A program made the position numbers and the translations under genes. The notes beneath the pieces are model-generated. The model saw only the letters and a list, made by a program, of their open reading frames with translations, was not told the origin of the DNA and searched no databases. Below, piece by piece: positions 5,478-13,184 of a stretch of DNA of 13,800 nucleotides (positions within the stretch are counted from its first letter, which is position 1; each line of letters opens with the position of its first letter). Origin of the DNA: SAR324 cluster bacterium (lineage in GTDB: Bacteria; SAR324; NAC60-12); contig JAPKDT010000028.1 of assembly GCA_028822475.1 (NCBI GenBank), positions 1-13,800 on the forward strand, given 5' to 3'.

Positions 5478-7895
5478 TTATTTTTTTTCGTCAGAGAGTA
5501 TCGGCAGTGAAACTAGCGAGACTTCTGATTCATCTGCAGAATAATTTTCTGCAGCATATTCTTCTGAATTTTCAGTTAGTTCTGTGATTCTGCGTAGTAT
5601 TTCTTCAGCAGTAGCTGGAAGATTTAGTCGAGGTATCACGTCATTTCTTACTGCAGACAAGGCATGTTTGACCGCAATCCAGACTGACAAGCAAAGCATC
5701 AACGGGGGCTCACCTACCGCTTTGCTTCGGCGGACGTTGATTTTATGCTGAGGATTTTCAATTGTGTCTACATTGAAAATTTCAGGAAGATCCTGAATGT
5801 TCGGAATTTTATAGGTAGTCGGAGAATAGGACAAGAGCTCGCCTTTATCGGAGTAACGTAAGTCTTCGTTTGTGACCCAACCCACGCCCTGAATAAAACC
5901 ACCGATAATTTGCCCCCTATCAATTCCAGGATTTATTGATTCACCGATGTCCAACAACAAGTCTGTACGCTCCAACTTGAGCTTTCCGGTAAATCGGTCA
6001 ATCAGTACTTCGGAAACTGCAGCACCGGTCGTGTAATAATAAAATGGTTCACCCTTCTCAGTTTCACGGTTGAAATCAATTTCAGGCGTCACGTAAAAAC
6101 CTCTCTCCCCTAAACTGATCCTTTCCATAAATGCCAGCTTTACCAGTTCCCGAAAAGTAATTTTATTTTCTGGAAGTCGGTCATCGTACACTGTGCTGTT
6201 GCCCCCAGAACTTCCTGCTACAAAACAGATGTGTTCCACAGAAGGCTCAATTCCCTGTTGCGGAGATGAAAAATGACTGCTTGCTAATTCAGTCAAATTA
6301 TTTCTGATTTTACGGCATGCCTTTAGCGCAGCCATTCCGTTCAGGTCTGTTCCTGCGGAAGCCGCTGTTGGGGAAGTATTGTTGTTTTTTTCAGTGGAGG
6401 TAATCATTATCCGCACATCGTCGTATGAAATGCCGAATTCATCCGCGACTAACTGCCTGATTTTTGTATTCAGACCCTGACCCATTTCAGTGCCGCCGGT
6501 TGAAACCTGTACCGTACCGTCCTTGTAAACATTCACCAGCGCGTTACCCTGATTGAGAAATTTTGTAGTAAAGGAAATTCCAAACTTCATTGGCGTTAAA
6601 GCAAGTCCACGAAGGTGAGTGTTTGACTCTCGGTTGAACTGCTCCACTTCCTGTAAACGCTGCCGATATTCCGAAGTTTCAGCAAGCTGATCCATGATTT
6701 CCGGAAGAAGATGATTGCGGACAACCTGTCCATATGGAGTAACATTGCGTTCAGTGTGAGCATAACAATTGAGGCGCCGAATCTCAAAAGCATCTTTTTT
6801 CAAGACGAGGGCAATTTCCTGAATCACGTTTTCGATATTCGCCATGCCCTGCGGCCCTCCAAATCCTCTGAATGCTGTATTTGGCGGAAAATTTGTCTTA
6901 CAGATCGTTCCTTTAAAGAAGAGATTCGGAATGAAATAAGCATTATCTGCATGGAACAAAGTTCGTTCCAGGATTGCGGTTGACAAGTCTGCTCCGGCTC
7001 CGCCGTTGGAGTAAATTTCTAAGTTCACACCTGTGATCAGTCCTTCAGCGGTAAACGCAGCTTTGTAATGAATTTTGTACGGATGCCTTTTACCTGTGGA
7101 ACGCATATCGTCATCTTTTGTGTAGGCAATCCTCGCTGGGCGTTTTGTTTTTGCCGCTACCAGTGCTGCCATGACCGCAGGAATCACCGCCTGCGTTTCC
7201 TTGCCGCCAAAAGCGCCTCCCATCCGTTTGCAGACACAAACCACTTCGTGAAAACCTAAACCCAATGCCTCTGCCACAACTTCCTGAATTTCCGTTGGAT
7301 TCTGACTTGAAGAATGGACATGAATCTCACCGTGCTCTCCCGGCCACGCGATTGCGGCTTGTGATTCAAGGTAGAATTGTTCCTGGCCGCCGCAGACAAA
7401 AGTTCCTGCTAAAGTTTGTTCTGCTATGCTCCAGGCTTTTTCAAAATCACCTTGTTTAAACTCACGTGTGACACCGATGAACTGTTTTGCGACAAGTGCT
7501 TCTTCAATGGTGAAAACCGGAGTCAATTCTTCAATCTTGAGAAGTACCTTTTTTTTAGCGTGCCTAATCGCTTTCCGGGACTCTCCTGCGATAACCGCGA
7601 TTGGCTGTCCCACATACTCCACTATATCTTCCGCCAAAAAGCGTTCATCCTGAATTACAGGACCATAAAAATTATGTCCTGGAATATCCGCACAGGTAAA
7701 AACTCCCACAATTCCGTCCAATTGAGCCAGTTCCACAGAATTGAGACTTTTTATTTTACCGTGCGCAATAGGACTTGCGATAAAATCTACGATCAACTCA
7801 TTTTGTGTGAAGGCTAAATCATCCACAAACAAAGCCTCTCCCGTCACATGCCCTACTGCAGAATCATGCGGAAGCTGTTTTCCAACTACTTTCAT
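5478..7895 (-). CDS. xdhB: Xanthine dehydrogenase, molybdopterin-binding subunit XdhB
   Basis: The large catalytic subunit of a bacterial xanthine dehydrogenase, which hydroxylates hypoxanthine and xanthine to urate at the Mo centre in the cytoplasm. The 805 residues show the diagnostic XDH residues: Q171 in GGQEQFYLE, E233 in GGAFGGKET, R343 in AFRGFGGPQG and catalytic E729 in VGEPPLML, plus GGTEMGQG at 467-474. E233 and R343 together mark true purine hydroxylases rather than aldehyde or CO dehydrogenases. The length is close to Rhodobacter capsulatus XdhB (about 777), with an extra acidic tail after about residue 775. The ATG at 7895 overlaps the xdhA stop by 4 nt (ATGA), and GAGG lies just upstream inside xdhA, so translation is coupled. 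XdhC, which normally matures the cofactor, is not nearby. Confidence 0.96.
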   Translation of the reverse strand: MKVVGKQLPHDSAVGHVTGEALFVDDLAFTQNELIVDFIASPIAHGKIKSLNSVELAQLDGIVGVFTCADIPGHNFYGPVIQDERFLAEDIVEYVGQPIAVIAGESRKAIRHAKKKVLLKIEELTPVFTIEEALVAKQFIGVTREFKQGDFEKAWSIAEQTLAGTFVCGGQEQFYLESQAAIAWPGEHGEIHVHSSSQNPTEIQEVVAEALGLGFHEVVCVCKRMGGAFGGKETQAVIPAVMAALVAAKTKRPARIAYTKDDDMRSTGKRHPYKIHYKAAFTAEGLITGVNLEIYSNGGAGADLSTAILERTLFHADNAYFIPNLFFKGTICKTNFPPNTAFRGFGGPQGMANIENVIQEIALVLKKDAFEIRRLNCYAHTERNVTPYGQVVRNHLLPEIMDQLAETSEYRQRLQEVEQFNRESNTHLRGLALTPMKFGISFTTKFLNQGNALVNVYKDGTVQVSTGGTEMGQGLNTKIRQLVADEFGISYDDVRIMITSTEKNNNTSPTAASAGTDLNGMAALKACRKIRNNLTELASSHFSSPQQGIEPSVEHICFVAGSSGGNSTVYDDRLPENKITFRELVKLAFMERISLGERGFYVTPEIDFNRETEKGEPFYYYTTGAAVSEVLIDRFTGKLKLERTDLLLDIGESINPGIDRGQIIGGFIQGVGWVTNEDLRYSDKGELLSYSPTTYKIPNIQDLPEIFNVDTIENPQHKINVRRSKAVGEPPLMLCLSVWIAVKHALSAVRNDVIPRLNLPATAEEILRRITELTENSEEYAAENYSADESEVSLVSLPILSDEKK

Positions 7896-9382
7896 GCCGC
7901 CTCTTTTTTATTCTGGGTGTCGCAGCATTCATGAAAAAATTTCTTCATAATGTTCTCTGCTAACTGCGACCGGTAATCCGAAGACGCGCGTACATCTGAA
8001 ATCGGGCTAATTTCATCACGAGCTTTTTTACCCGCTTCCTGGAAAATTTCCTGCATCAGAAATTTTCCCTGTAAATACTCCTCTGTCTCAGGCAAGCGCA
8101 AGACAACAGGACCCACACCACCAAAAGCCAGACGTGCATTTTGTATTTTCCCTTTTTTCAACTTCAGCCATATTCCTGCGGTAAAAGTTGAAATATCCAA
8201 GTCTTTACGTTTTGAAACTTTGTAGAGTTTCAGCACTTCCTCCGCCTCAGGGAGATTCCAGCGAATTCGTGTGATTAATTCCTCCTGTTTCATTTCGGTT
8301 ATTTTATAACCGTGGTAAAACTGATTTATCCTGACCCAGCGTTTGTTCACCACTTCAGCATTAGGCTGATATCCGCTCAATTCAATTTCTGCGTCAATTA
8401 CATAAAGGAATGGCAGGAAGTCGGCAATTGGTGAAGCATTGGCGATATTGCCTGCAAGTGTAGCCGAGTTCTTGATTTGTCGTGAAGCAAAAATTTCGAT
8501 TATCTCCGCAAACTGAGGTAGATGCTGTTGGCAATGTTCTGCTAATTTCGACCAGCTCAGCCTTGCTCCAACAGTTATAGTTTTATTATTTATTTCGAGA
8601 CTTTCCAATCCACTCAAATGAGTGAGACTCATCACGCAGGCCGGCTCAAGACGCTCTTTATTCATCTGTACCGAAATATCGGTACCGCCAGCAACTACTG
8701 TGACATCCTGATGTTTTTGCTTGAACTCAAGAGCTTCATTCAAGGTAGTTGGAACATAAAACTGAACTTTTTTTGAGCTTCCGTTCCACTTTTCCTCAAA
8801 CTCACAGGAAACCGCTTTTGAAATATGTTCGGTAAAATCCGCCAGCATTGCTTTATCATCGAAACGTTTAGAAGCTTTTGGTAGCTCTTTTTGATTCAAA
8901 GACAGGGCCGCATCTATTATTTGTTCGTAACCCGTGCAGCGGCACAAGTTTCCGGTTAAGCCGTCCAGTACCGAACTTCTAGTCATAGCTTCCTGTGTTT
9001 CAAGCATTGCGGCTAATGACATTACAAATCCCGGTGTACAATATCCACACTGTGATCCAAGCGCATCAATCATCGCTTTTTGTACAGGATGTATTTTTTG
9101 TGCTTCGTCCTTTAAGCCTTCCACGGTGATTACATGAGCGCAATCAAGTTGATAAAGATACTGAATACAGCTGTTAATTCCCTCATAGAACATCTCAGAG
9201 TTACGGACACGTCCGATAAGTAACGTGCATGAACCGCAGTCCCCTTCAGCGCAAACTACTTTTGTGCCGACCAAACCCAGATCTCCGCGTAAAAAGTCCG
9301 AGAGTGATTGAAATCCGTGCTCCCCAGAAATTTGATGGCGTATTCCGTTTACATAAAATAAAAGATAATCACGCATTTTCAT
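7892..9382 (-). CDS. xdhA: Xanthine dehydrogenase, iron-sulfur/FAD subunit XdhA
   Basis: The electron-transfer subunit that passes electrons from the Mo centre in XdhB through two 2Fe-2S clusters to FAD and NAD+. Order in the 496 residues: ferredoxin-like domain with C44, C49, C52 and C72; helical 2Fe-2S domain with C112-x2-C115 and C147-R-C149; a linker; FAD-binding domain with AGGTD at 231-235 and LAGNIANASP around 309-318; flavoprotein C-terminal domain to the end. The fused small plus medium subunit matches the R. capsulatus XdhA layout, slightly longer than its roughly 460 residues. The ATG at 9382 has GGAG 4 nt upstream, and its first 14 nt overlap the 3' end of the ABC ATPase gene, so the two are translationally coupled. 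Confidence 0.96.
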   Translation of the reverse strand: MKMRDYLLFYVNGIRHQISGEHGFQSLSDFLRGDLGLVGTKVVCAEGDCGSCTLLIGRVRNSEMFYEGINSCIQYLYQLDCAHVITVEGLKDEAQKIHPVQKAMIDALGSQCGYCTPGFVMSLAAMLETQEAMTRSSVLDGLTGNLCRCTGYEQIIDAALSLNQKELPKASKRFDDKAMLADFTEHISKAVSCEFEEKWNGSSKKVQFYVPTTLNEALEFKQKHQDVTVVAGGTDISVQMNKERLEPACVMSLTHLSGLESLEINNKTITVGARLSWSKLAEHCQQHLPQFAEIIEIFASRQIKNSATLAGNIANASPIADFLPFLYVIDAEIELSGYQPNAEVVNKRWVRINQFYHGYKITEMKQEELITRIRWNLPEAEEVLKLYKVSKRKDLDISTFTAGIWLKLKKGKIQNARLAFGGVGPVVLRLPETEEYLQGKFLMQEIFQEAGKKARDEISPISDVRASSDYRSQLAENIMKKFFHECCDTQNKKEAA

Positions 9383-10997
9383 TTTTCTCCATTAAATTTT
9401 CCGACCCGTCACTGCCCATTCCCGTCATCATCTGCCCAATCAAACTTACTGATGCTTCTTCATTTGAAATTATGCCGACAATGCGTCCGTCAAAAATTAC
9501 TGCGATTCGGTCCGCGACCATCAGCAATTCGTCTAAATCTTCCGAAATCCAGAGCACCGCCAGACCTCTGTCGCGTGCACGGCAAATTTGCTCGCGAATG
9601 AAACTAGTCGCGTGAATATCCAAACCTCGTGTTGGTTGTGAAGCGAGCAGTAAACTCAGTGGACGTGAAATTTCACGTGCAAGAATTACTTTCTGCATAT
9701 TTCCTCCGGAAAGCAGTCCAACCTGAGATTTAGCTGAAGGTGCTCGAATATCAAACTCCTCCATTTTCTTTTGACCATAGTCGAATATATTTGCCTGCTT
9801 GAGCAATTGGTGTGAACAAAATTCCGGATTTCTAAAATCACGCAGCAGGAAATTATAAGCAATCGACATTCCAGAAGAAACTCCATATTTCTTACGATCC
9901 TCAGGAATATAACCAATCCCACGCTCAATCATTTCGTTCACAGTAGGGTCTTTTATTACCGTCTCTTCAAATTGATATGTGCCTTGAGTCGCTGTTCGTA
10001 AACCGCTCAGAACTTCGGTCAATTCCGGTTGACCATTTCCTGAAACTCCGGCCATACCTAAAATTTCTCCGGCACTTATCTCAAATGAAATCCCCTTCAA
10101 AGCCGTATGTCCCAAATCATTCACAGCATGAATATTTTTTAATCCTACCGTTAAGTTTGCTGATTTTTGCTGTTTATTTTGACGTTCCGAATCAACTTCA
10201 CTACTTTCTTCAACAACTGTTTTACGCAGGTACTCTGAAACTTTAACAATATCCTGAGCTTCCAAATTTCCAATCATCAAGTCGGCAAGATTTTGCGGAT
10301 TGGTCTCTTCTTTCTGTAAAGTCCCCATCACTTTGCCACGGCTCAAAACTGTAATCCTGTGGGAAAGCGCCATCACTTCTTTCATTTTATGAGTGATAAA
10401 AATGATGGACTGTTTTTCCTTCGTCATGCGCTGCATGATTTCATACAGTGCTTCCGATTCCTGCGGAGTTAAAACTGCGGTTGGTTCATCCAGAATCAAG
10501 ATCCGGGCGCCTCTGAAAAGCACTTTTACAATTTCAACACGTTGCTGCTCGCCTACAGAGAGTTCCTGAATTTTCTTTTCCGGATCAACAAACAAATCAT
10601 AACGCTCACTGATTTCCCTGATTTGTTGACGGACTTCTTTCAAATTAAGTCTCACTACACCAGGCTGACCGAGAATGATATTTTCTGCAACTGTATGGTT
10701 CTTTACCAGCATAAAATGCTGAAAAACCATACCGATGCTTTTTTCAATGGCCTGTCGCGGATTGGTGAAATTTACCTTTTCACCAAAAACACGTATCTCG
10801 CCTTCATCCGCGGGAAAAAGACCGGCTATCATGCTCATCAAGGTTGATTTACCAGCACCGTTTTCACCAAGAATGGTGTGAATCTCTCCCTCACGCAAGT
10901 CAAAATCAACCGAATCATTAGCAACAATTCCAGGAAATTTTTTAGTAATTCCTCTCAATTCCAAAGACAGTTGCAGAGGCTTTTGCGGAGTTTCCAT
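9369..10997 (-). CDS. ABC transporter double ATPase, BmpA/YufO nucleoside-purine type
   Basis: A cytoplasmic ATPase with two nucleotide-binding domains for an importer of the simple-sugar/nucleoside group. Domain 1: Walker A GENGAGKS (44-51), Q-loop Q93, signature LSVGEQ (146-151), Walker B LILDEP (167-172), H203. Domain 2: degenerate Walker A GVSGNGQP (317-324), signature LSGGN (429-433) and Walker B LLLASQPTRGLD, where S-Q replaces D-E, then ISEDLDELL. A degenerate second site with xxQPTRGLD is normal in the Bmp/YufO nucleoside branch and separates it from RbsA. The 542 residues include a longer, charged linker at about 246-283. It leads the xdhA-xdhB operon, which suggests purine or nucleoside uptake. 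No permease or binding protein is in the window. The ATG at 10997 lacks a clear ribosome-binding site. Confidence 0.9.
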   Translation of the reverse strand: METPQKPLQLSLELRGITKKFPGIVANDSVDFDLREGEIHTILGENGAGKSTLMSMIAGLFPADEGEIRVFGEKVNFTNPRQAIEKSIGMVFQHFMLVKNHTVAENIILGQPGVVRLNLKEVRQQIREISERYDLFVDPEKKIQELSVGEQQRVEIVKVLFRGARILILDEPTAVLTPQESEALYEIMQRMTKEKQSIIFITHKMKEVMALSHRITVLSRGKVMGTLQKEETNPQNLADLMIGNLEAQDIVKVSEYLRKTVVEESSEVDSERQNKQQKSANLTVGLKNIHAVNDLGHTALKGISFEISAGEILGMAGVSGNGQPELTEVLSGLRTATQGTYQFEETVIKDPTVNEMIERGIGYIPEDRKKYGVSSGMSIAYNFLLRDFRNPEFCSHQLLKQANIFDYGQKKMEEFDIRAPSAKSQVGLLSGGNMQKVILAREISRPLSLLLASQPTRGLDIHATSFIREQICRARDRGLAVLWISEDLDELLMVADRIAVIFDGRIVGIISNEEASVSLIGQMMTGMGSDGSENLMEKNENA

Positions 10998-11061
10998 TTA
11001 AGTTGAGTTCATTATGTGCTTTCAAAGTGGCAATAATGCCCGTGCTTTTTAGGTTGCCTGA

Positions 11062-11160
11062 ATGCAGATAAACAGTCCTTATATTAGTCTGATTCTAGCT
11101 TCTAAGTCAAGTGAACGGCAAGTTTTTTGGAGATTAACAACTAGAAATTTGGAAGAGAAA
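11062..11160 (+). pseudogene. Possible decayed N-terminal fragment of maf (nucleotide pyrophosphatase)
   Basis: The only plus-strand coding signal I take seriously. From the ATG at 11062 the frame reads a short lead-in and then ISLILASKSSERQ, closely resembling the Maf/YhdE N-terminus (LILAS-K/T-S-P-R-R, the phosphate-binding start of that dNTP/NTP pyrophosphatase family). Shifting one base at the CA-AGTTTTTT region continues as S-F-L-E-I-N-N, a stop, then K-F, which keeps Maf-like spacing (RRxELLxxLxxKF). That pattern fits a relic broken by a 1-bp deletion and a nonsense change, with the rest of the gene lost. The match is short, seen by eye, and may be chance. The unshifted frame runs on to 11310, antisense to the flagellin 3' end, and does not look coding there. 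Confidence 0.25.
11081..11110 (-). promoter_or_regulatory. Candidate sigma-70 promoter for the ABC-xdhA-xdhB operon
   Basis: On the minus strand TTGACT (11105-11110) and TAATAT (11081-11086) are 18 nt apart. The -35 matches five of six and the -10 four of six consensus positions. Initiation would be near 11074, giving a leader of about 77 nt before the ATPase ATG. It lies in the only gap upstream of the operon but overlaps the possible maf relic on the other strand. Confidence 0.45.
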
Positions 11161-11201
11161 ATAAAGGATTGGGGAAGGGTGGAACTCAGCTGCCTGAACT
11201 T

Positions 11202-11225
11202 AAAAATAAAAAACGACTTTCAGTC
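11202..11225 (-). terminator. Candidate intrinsic terminator of the flagellin gene
   Basis: On the minus strand GACT-GAA-AGTC (11215-11225) forms a short 4-bp hairpin, beginning with the last base of the flagellin stop codon and followed after one base by TTTTTTATTTTT (11202-11213). The T-tract is good and the stem is weak, so this is a plausible but inefficient terminator. Confidence 0.4.
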
Positions 11226-12835
11226 TATGAGCTGTTTTGGATTAAACCCAACACAGTTTTTGGAACTTGATTGGCCTGGGCAATCATCGCAGTACTTGCT
11301 TCCAGCATGATTTGGTCTTTGGTAAGATTAGACATTTCCGCGGCCATATCTGAATCACGAAGAGTGGACTCCGCCTGAGTGATATTTTCTTCCGCTACTT
11401 TCAGGCTGTTGAGGTTACTTTCAAGTGTATTCTTTTGAAATGAGCCCAACTCACCACGGTAGACCGAGATTTGATCAATTGCCTGCCCAACGATCTTTGC
11501 AGCGTCATTTGCACCCTGTGAGGTTTTTACGTTAATGTCCGCAAGACTTAGAAATCCACTTTTATTCTTAATGCCATTACCCATGCGACTTGTGCGAACA
11601 TTTGCAAATGAGAATGCAGAGTTTGATTGTTTATCGACTCCTACTTGAAATTCTTTTGACATCTGGGAAACGTGGACATAACCTTCTTTTTTTGGATTGT
11701 TTGGTCCGCCGACAATGTCTTCGTTTTTTTGTTCAATAAACTGTGTGCCTGTCCTGAGACCGGCGTCGTCAAAAACTGGGATTTCATTATAGCCTAATTC
11801 TTTATCATACTTTACAGTAACGCCCGCTGCTTCCAGACCCTGTATAGTTGTCAAATACTGCCCCTCACCCAATGCAAGCTGATTGTTGATTGTACCTTCT
11901 ATATTTTTTCCACGCTCAGCGCTTTGAGCAATATTAGCTTCTACGGATAGGATACCCCCAACTGAGCTTGTCACAGAAAATGTACTGGAATCTCCAAAAT
12001 TATTGTGCTGGACTTGTAAGGTATTCTCCGGAGTCTGCATGATCTGAAGCTTTAAGCCATTTTCCGCAATTCCCTGATTTAAGGCATAAACGACCATTCC
12101 TCGGATTTGTGAAGCCATTTCCTCGGCTGGAAAGCGTAGAGGAAACTGCTCTACATCATTGAGCATTTGCTCAATGTCACGTCCCAACTGTCCCTCTGTA
12201 GTATTCAAAGACATGGTCCTTCCACCTTCATTCAGCAGTATTTGCAAACCGTTTCGGATGTTGTTGGCATCAATGGCGACAGTACCTTTCGTGTTGGCTC
12301 GTGTTGCAATTTGCTGAATATCAACTTCCCAACCTTGTTCTGGTGAAGAAGACGCTGTTGCTTCAGCAGAGACAAAGCTCAGAGATTCTCCCACCGCAGT
12401 ACCGTTTGCACCCATACTGCCGTCAAGCAGTCTTTTGCCTCCAAACTCTGTATTCTGAGAAATTCGTTCAATTGAACTCAAAAGATTTTCAATTTCCTGC
12501 TGATCTGCAGCCACCATGTCAGAGCTGTTAGTTGCTTCATTCATTGCATGAACGGTCAATTGTTTGATCTTAATCAGCATATTACTGACTTCATTCAAAG
12601 CAGCTTCCGCAGTTTGCACGAGGGAAACAGAAGTTGAAACATTGCTGTAAACCTGTTTAAGTCCCGCAATATTTCCACGCAGTCTCTCTGAGGCAATTAG
12701 TGAGGCAGGTCCATCGGCACCTTTGTTTATCTTGACTCCGGAACTAAGCCGCTCAATGCCGTCCTTCACCTTGCTGAAGTAATTGGACGAATGTCTCAAT
12801 GTGTTTAAAGCTGTTGGGTTTTGTCTTATTTTCAT
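11225..12835 (-). CDS. fliC: Flagellin (filament structural protein)
   Basis: The extracellular filament subunit exported by the flagellar type III apparatus. The 536 residues have the conserved N-terminal D0/D1 coiled region (about 1-140: NTLRHSSNYFSKVKDGIERLSSG, then GADGPASLIASERLRG and QNTEFGGKRLLDG) and the C-terminal D1/D0 region (about 440-536: AIDQISVYRGELGSFQ, then ITQAESTLRDSDMAAEM and ending KTVLGLIQNSS). The variable middle contains a flagellin/hook IN-like motif, IEGTINNQLALGEGQYL, at about 312-328. There is no cysteine and no signal peptide, as expected. Flagellins often end LL-R/G, so the IQNSS tail is slightly unusual. The ATG at 12835 fits the family start but has no good ribosome-binding site. 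A sigma-28 promoter lies about 95-120 nt upstream. No flaG, fliD, fliS or second flagellin is adjacent. Confidence 0.95.
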   Translation of the reverse strand: MKIRQNPTALNTLRHSSNYFSKVKDGIERLSSGVKINKGADGPASLIASERLRGNIAGLKQVYSNVSTSVSLVQTAEAALNEVSNMLIKIKQLTVHAMNEATNSSDMVAADQQEIENLLSSIERISQNTEFGGKRLLDGSMGANGTAVGESLSFVSAEATASSSPEQGWEVDIQQIATRANTKGTVAIDANNIRNGLQILLNEGGRTMSLNTTEGQLGRDIEQMLNDVEQFPLRFPAEEMASQIRGMVVYALNQGIAENGLKLQIMQTPENTLQVQHNNFGDSSTFSVTSSVGGILSVEANIAQSAERGKNIEGTINNQLALGEGQYLTTIQGLEAAGVTVKYDKELGYNEIPVFDDAGLRTGTQFIEQKNEDIVGGPNNPKKEGYVHVSQMSKEFQVGVDKQSNSAFSFANVRTSRMGNGIKNKSGFLSLADINVKTSQGANDAAKIVGQAIDQISVYRGELGSFQKNTLESNLNSLKVAEENITQAESTLRDSDMAAEMSNLTKDQIMLEASTAMIAQANQVPKTVLGLIQNSS

Positions 12836-12894
12836 TGCCGCCGAAAGACTTTAAGTTTAACTGTAGCAGGTTTGGTGTAATCTAAACAAATGTC

Positions 12895-12915
12895 TCCGAA
12901 TCTTATCCAGAGATT
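12895..12915 (-). promoter_or_regulatory. GGA-in-loop hairpin in the flagellin leader (possible CsrA site)
   Basis: On the minus-strand transcript AATCT (12911-12915) pairs with AGATT (12899-12903) around the 7-nt loop CTGGATA, which exposes a GGA. A second GGA lies just downstream (12895-12897). GGA in a hairpin loop plus a nearby second copy is the usual form of a CsrA binding site, and CsrA controls flagellin translation in some bacteria. The sites are not at the start codon, so this remains a weak inference. Confidence 0.25.
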
Positions 12916-12928
12916 ACTCATGTGTTTT

Positions 12929-12955
12929 AAATCGGCAATTATTGTAAAACCTTTA
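12929..12955 (-). promoter_or_regulatory. Sigma-28 (FliA) promoter of the flagellin gene
   Basis: On the minus strand TAAAGGTT (12948-12955), an 11-nt spacer and GCCGATTT (12929-12936) match the enterobacterial sigma-28 consensus TAAAGTTT-N11-GCCGATAA at 13 of 16 positions with the exact spacing. Transcription would begin near 12922, giving a leader of about 87 nt. It is placed correctly for late-class flagellar expression, implying a fliA/flgM circuit elsewhere in the genome. Confidence 0.85.
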
Positions 12956-13036
12956 ACATTATTTATATTTATTTTTGCATGTACACTTTTGCTTTGTAAG
13001 CATAAAGTCCTTAAGAAGGTCTCATTTATAAAGCAA

Positions 13037-13071
13037 CAAGAAAACAGTTCTTGATTAATATCATAATATTA
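13037..13071 (-). other. Two adjacent hairpins in the rlmE-flagellin gap
   Basis: CAAGAA (13037-13042) pairs with TTCTTG (13048-13053) around a 5-nt loop, and TAATAT (13056-13061) pairs with ATATTA (13066-13071) around a 4-nt loop. They lie about 115-150 nt beyond the rlmE stop, with only a short TTGCTTT stretch after them on the minus strand. They may end rlmE transcription before the flagellin promoter. The rest of the 12836-13184 gap is AT-rich and shows only the sigma-28 promoter and the flagellin leader, with no small gene I can support. Confidence 0.3.
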
Positions 13072-13184
13072 TTAACTTTAATTTATGAATTTGAAAAGCA
13101 CCACACTAGAGCAGCTTATGATATTTTTCATTCGCTGATTACTGAGTTGGCTGCGTGATTGATTTCAGGCAATTTGCGGGAAAC

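Noticed and set aside
7416..7817. Plus-strand 133-residue open frame
   Set aside because: It is entirely antisense to the xdhB N-terminal region and has no ribosome-binding site or motif.
9369..10100. Broken Walker A and Walker B in the second ATPase domain read as gene decay
   Set aside because: A degenerate second site with x-Q-P-T-R-G-L-D is normal for Bmp/YufO-type nucleoside transporter ATPases, and the frame is intact.
11029..11040. GGCA-ATAA-TGCC mini-hairpin upstream of the ABC ATPase
   Set aside because: A stem of only 4 bp with no T-run in the minus direction; too common by chance to call an operator or terminator.
11052..11062. 11-bp word GTTGCCTGAAT that recurs as its reverse complement at 611-621
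   Set aside because: In 13.8 kb, 11-mers shared between strands are expected many times by chance, and the two copies have opposite orientation to their genes.
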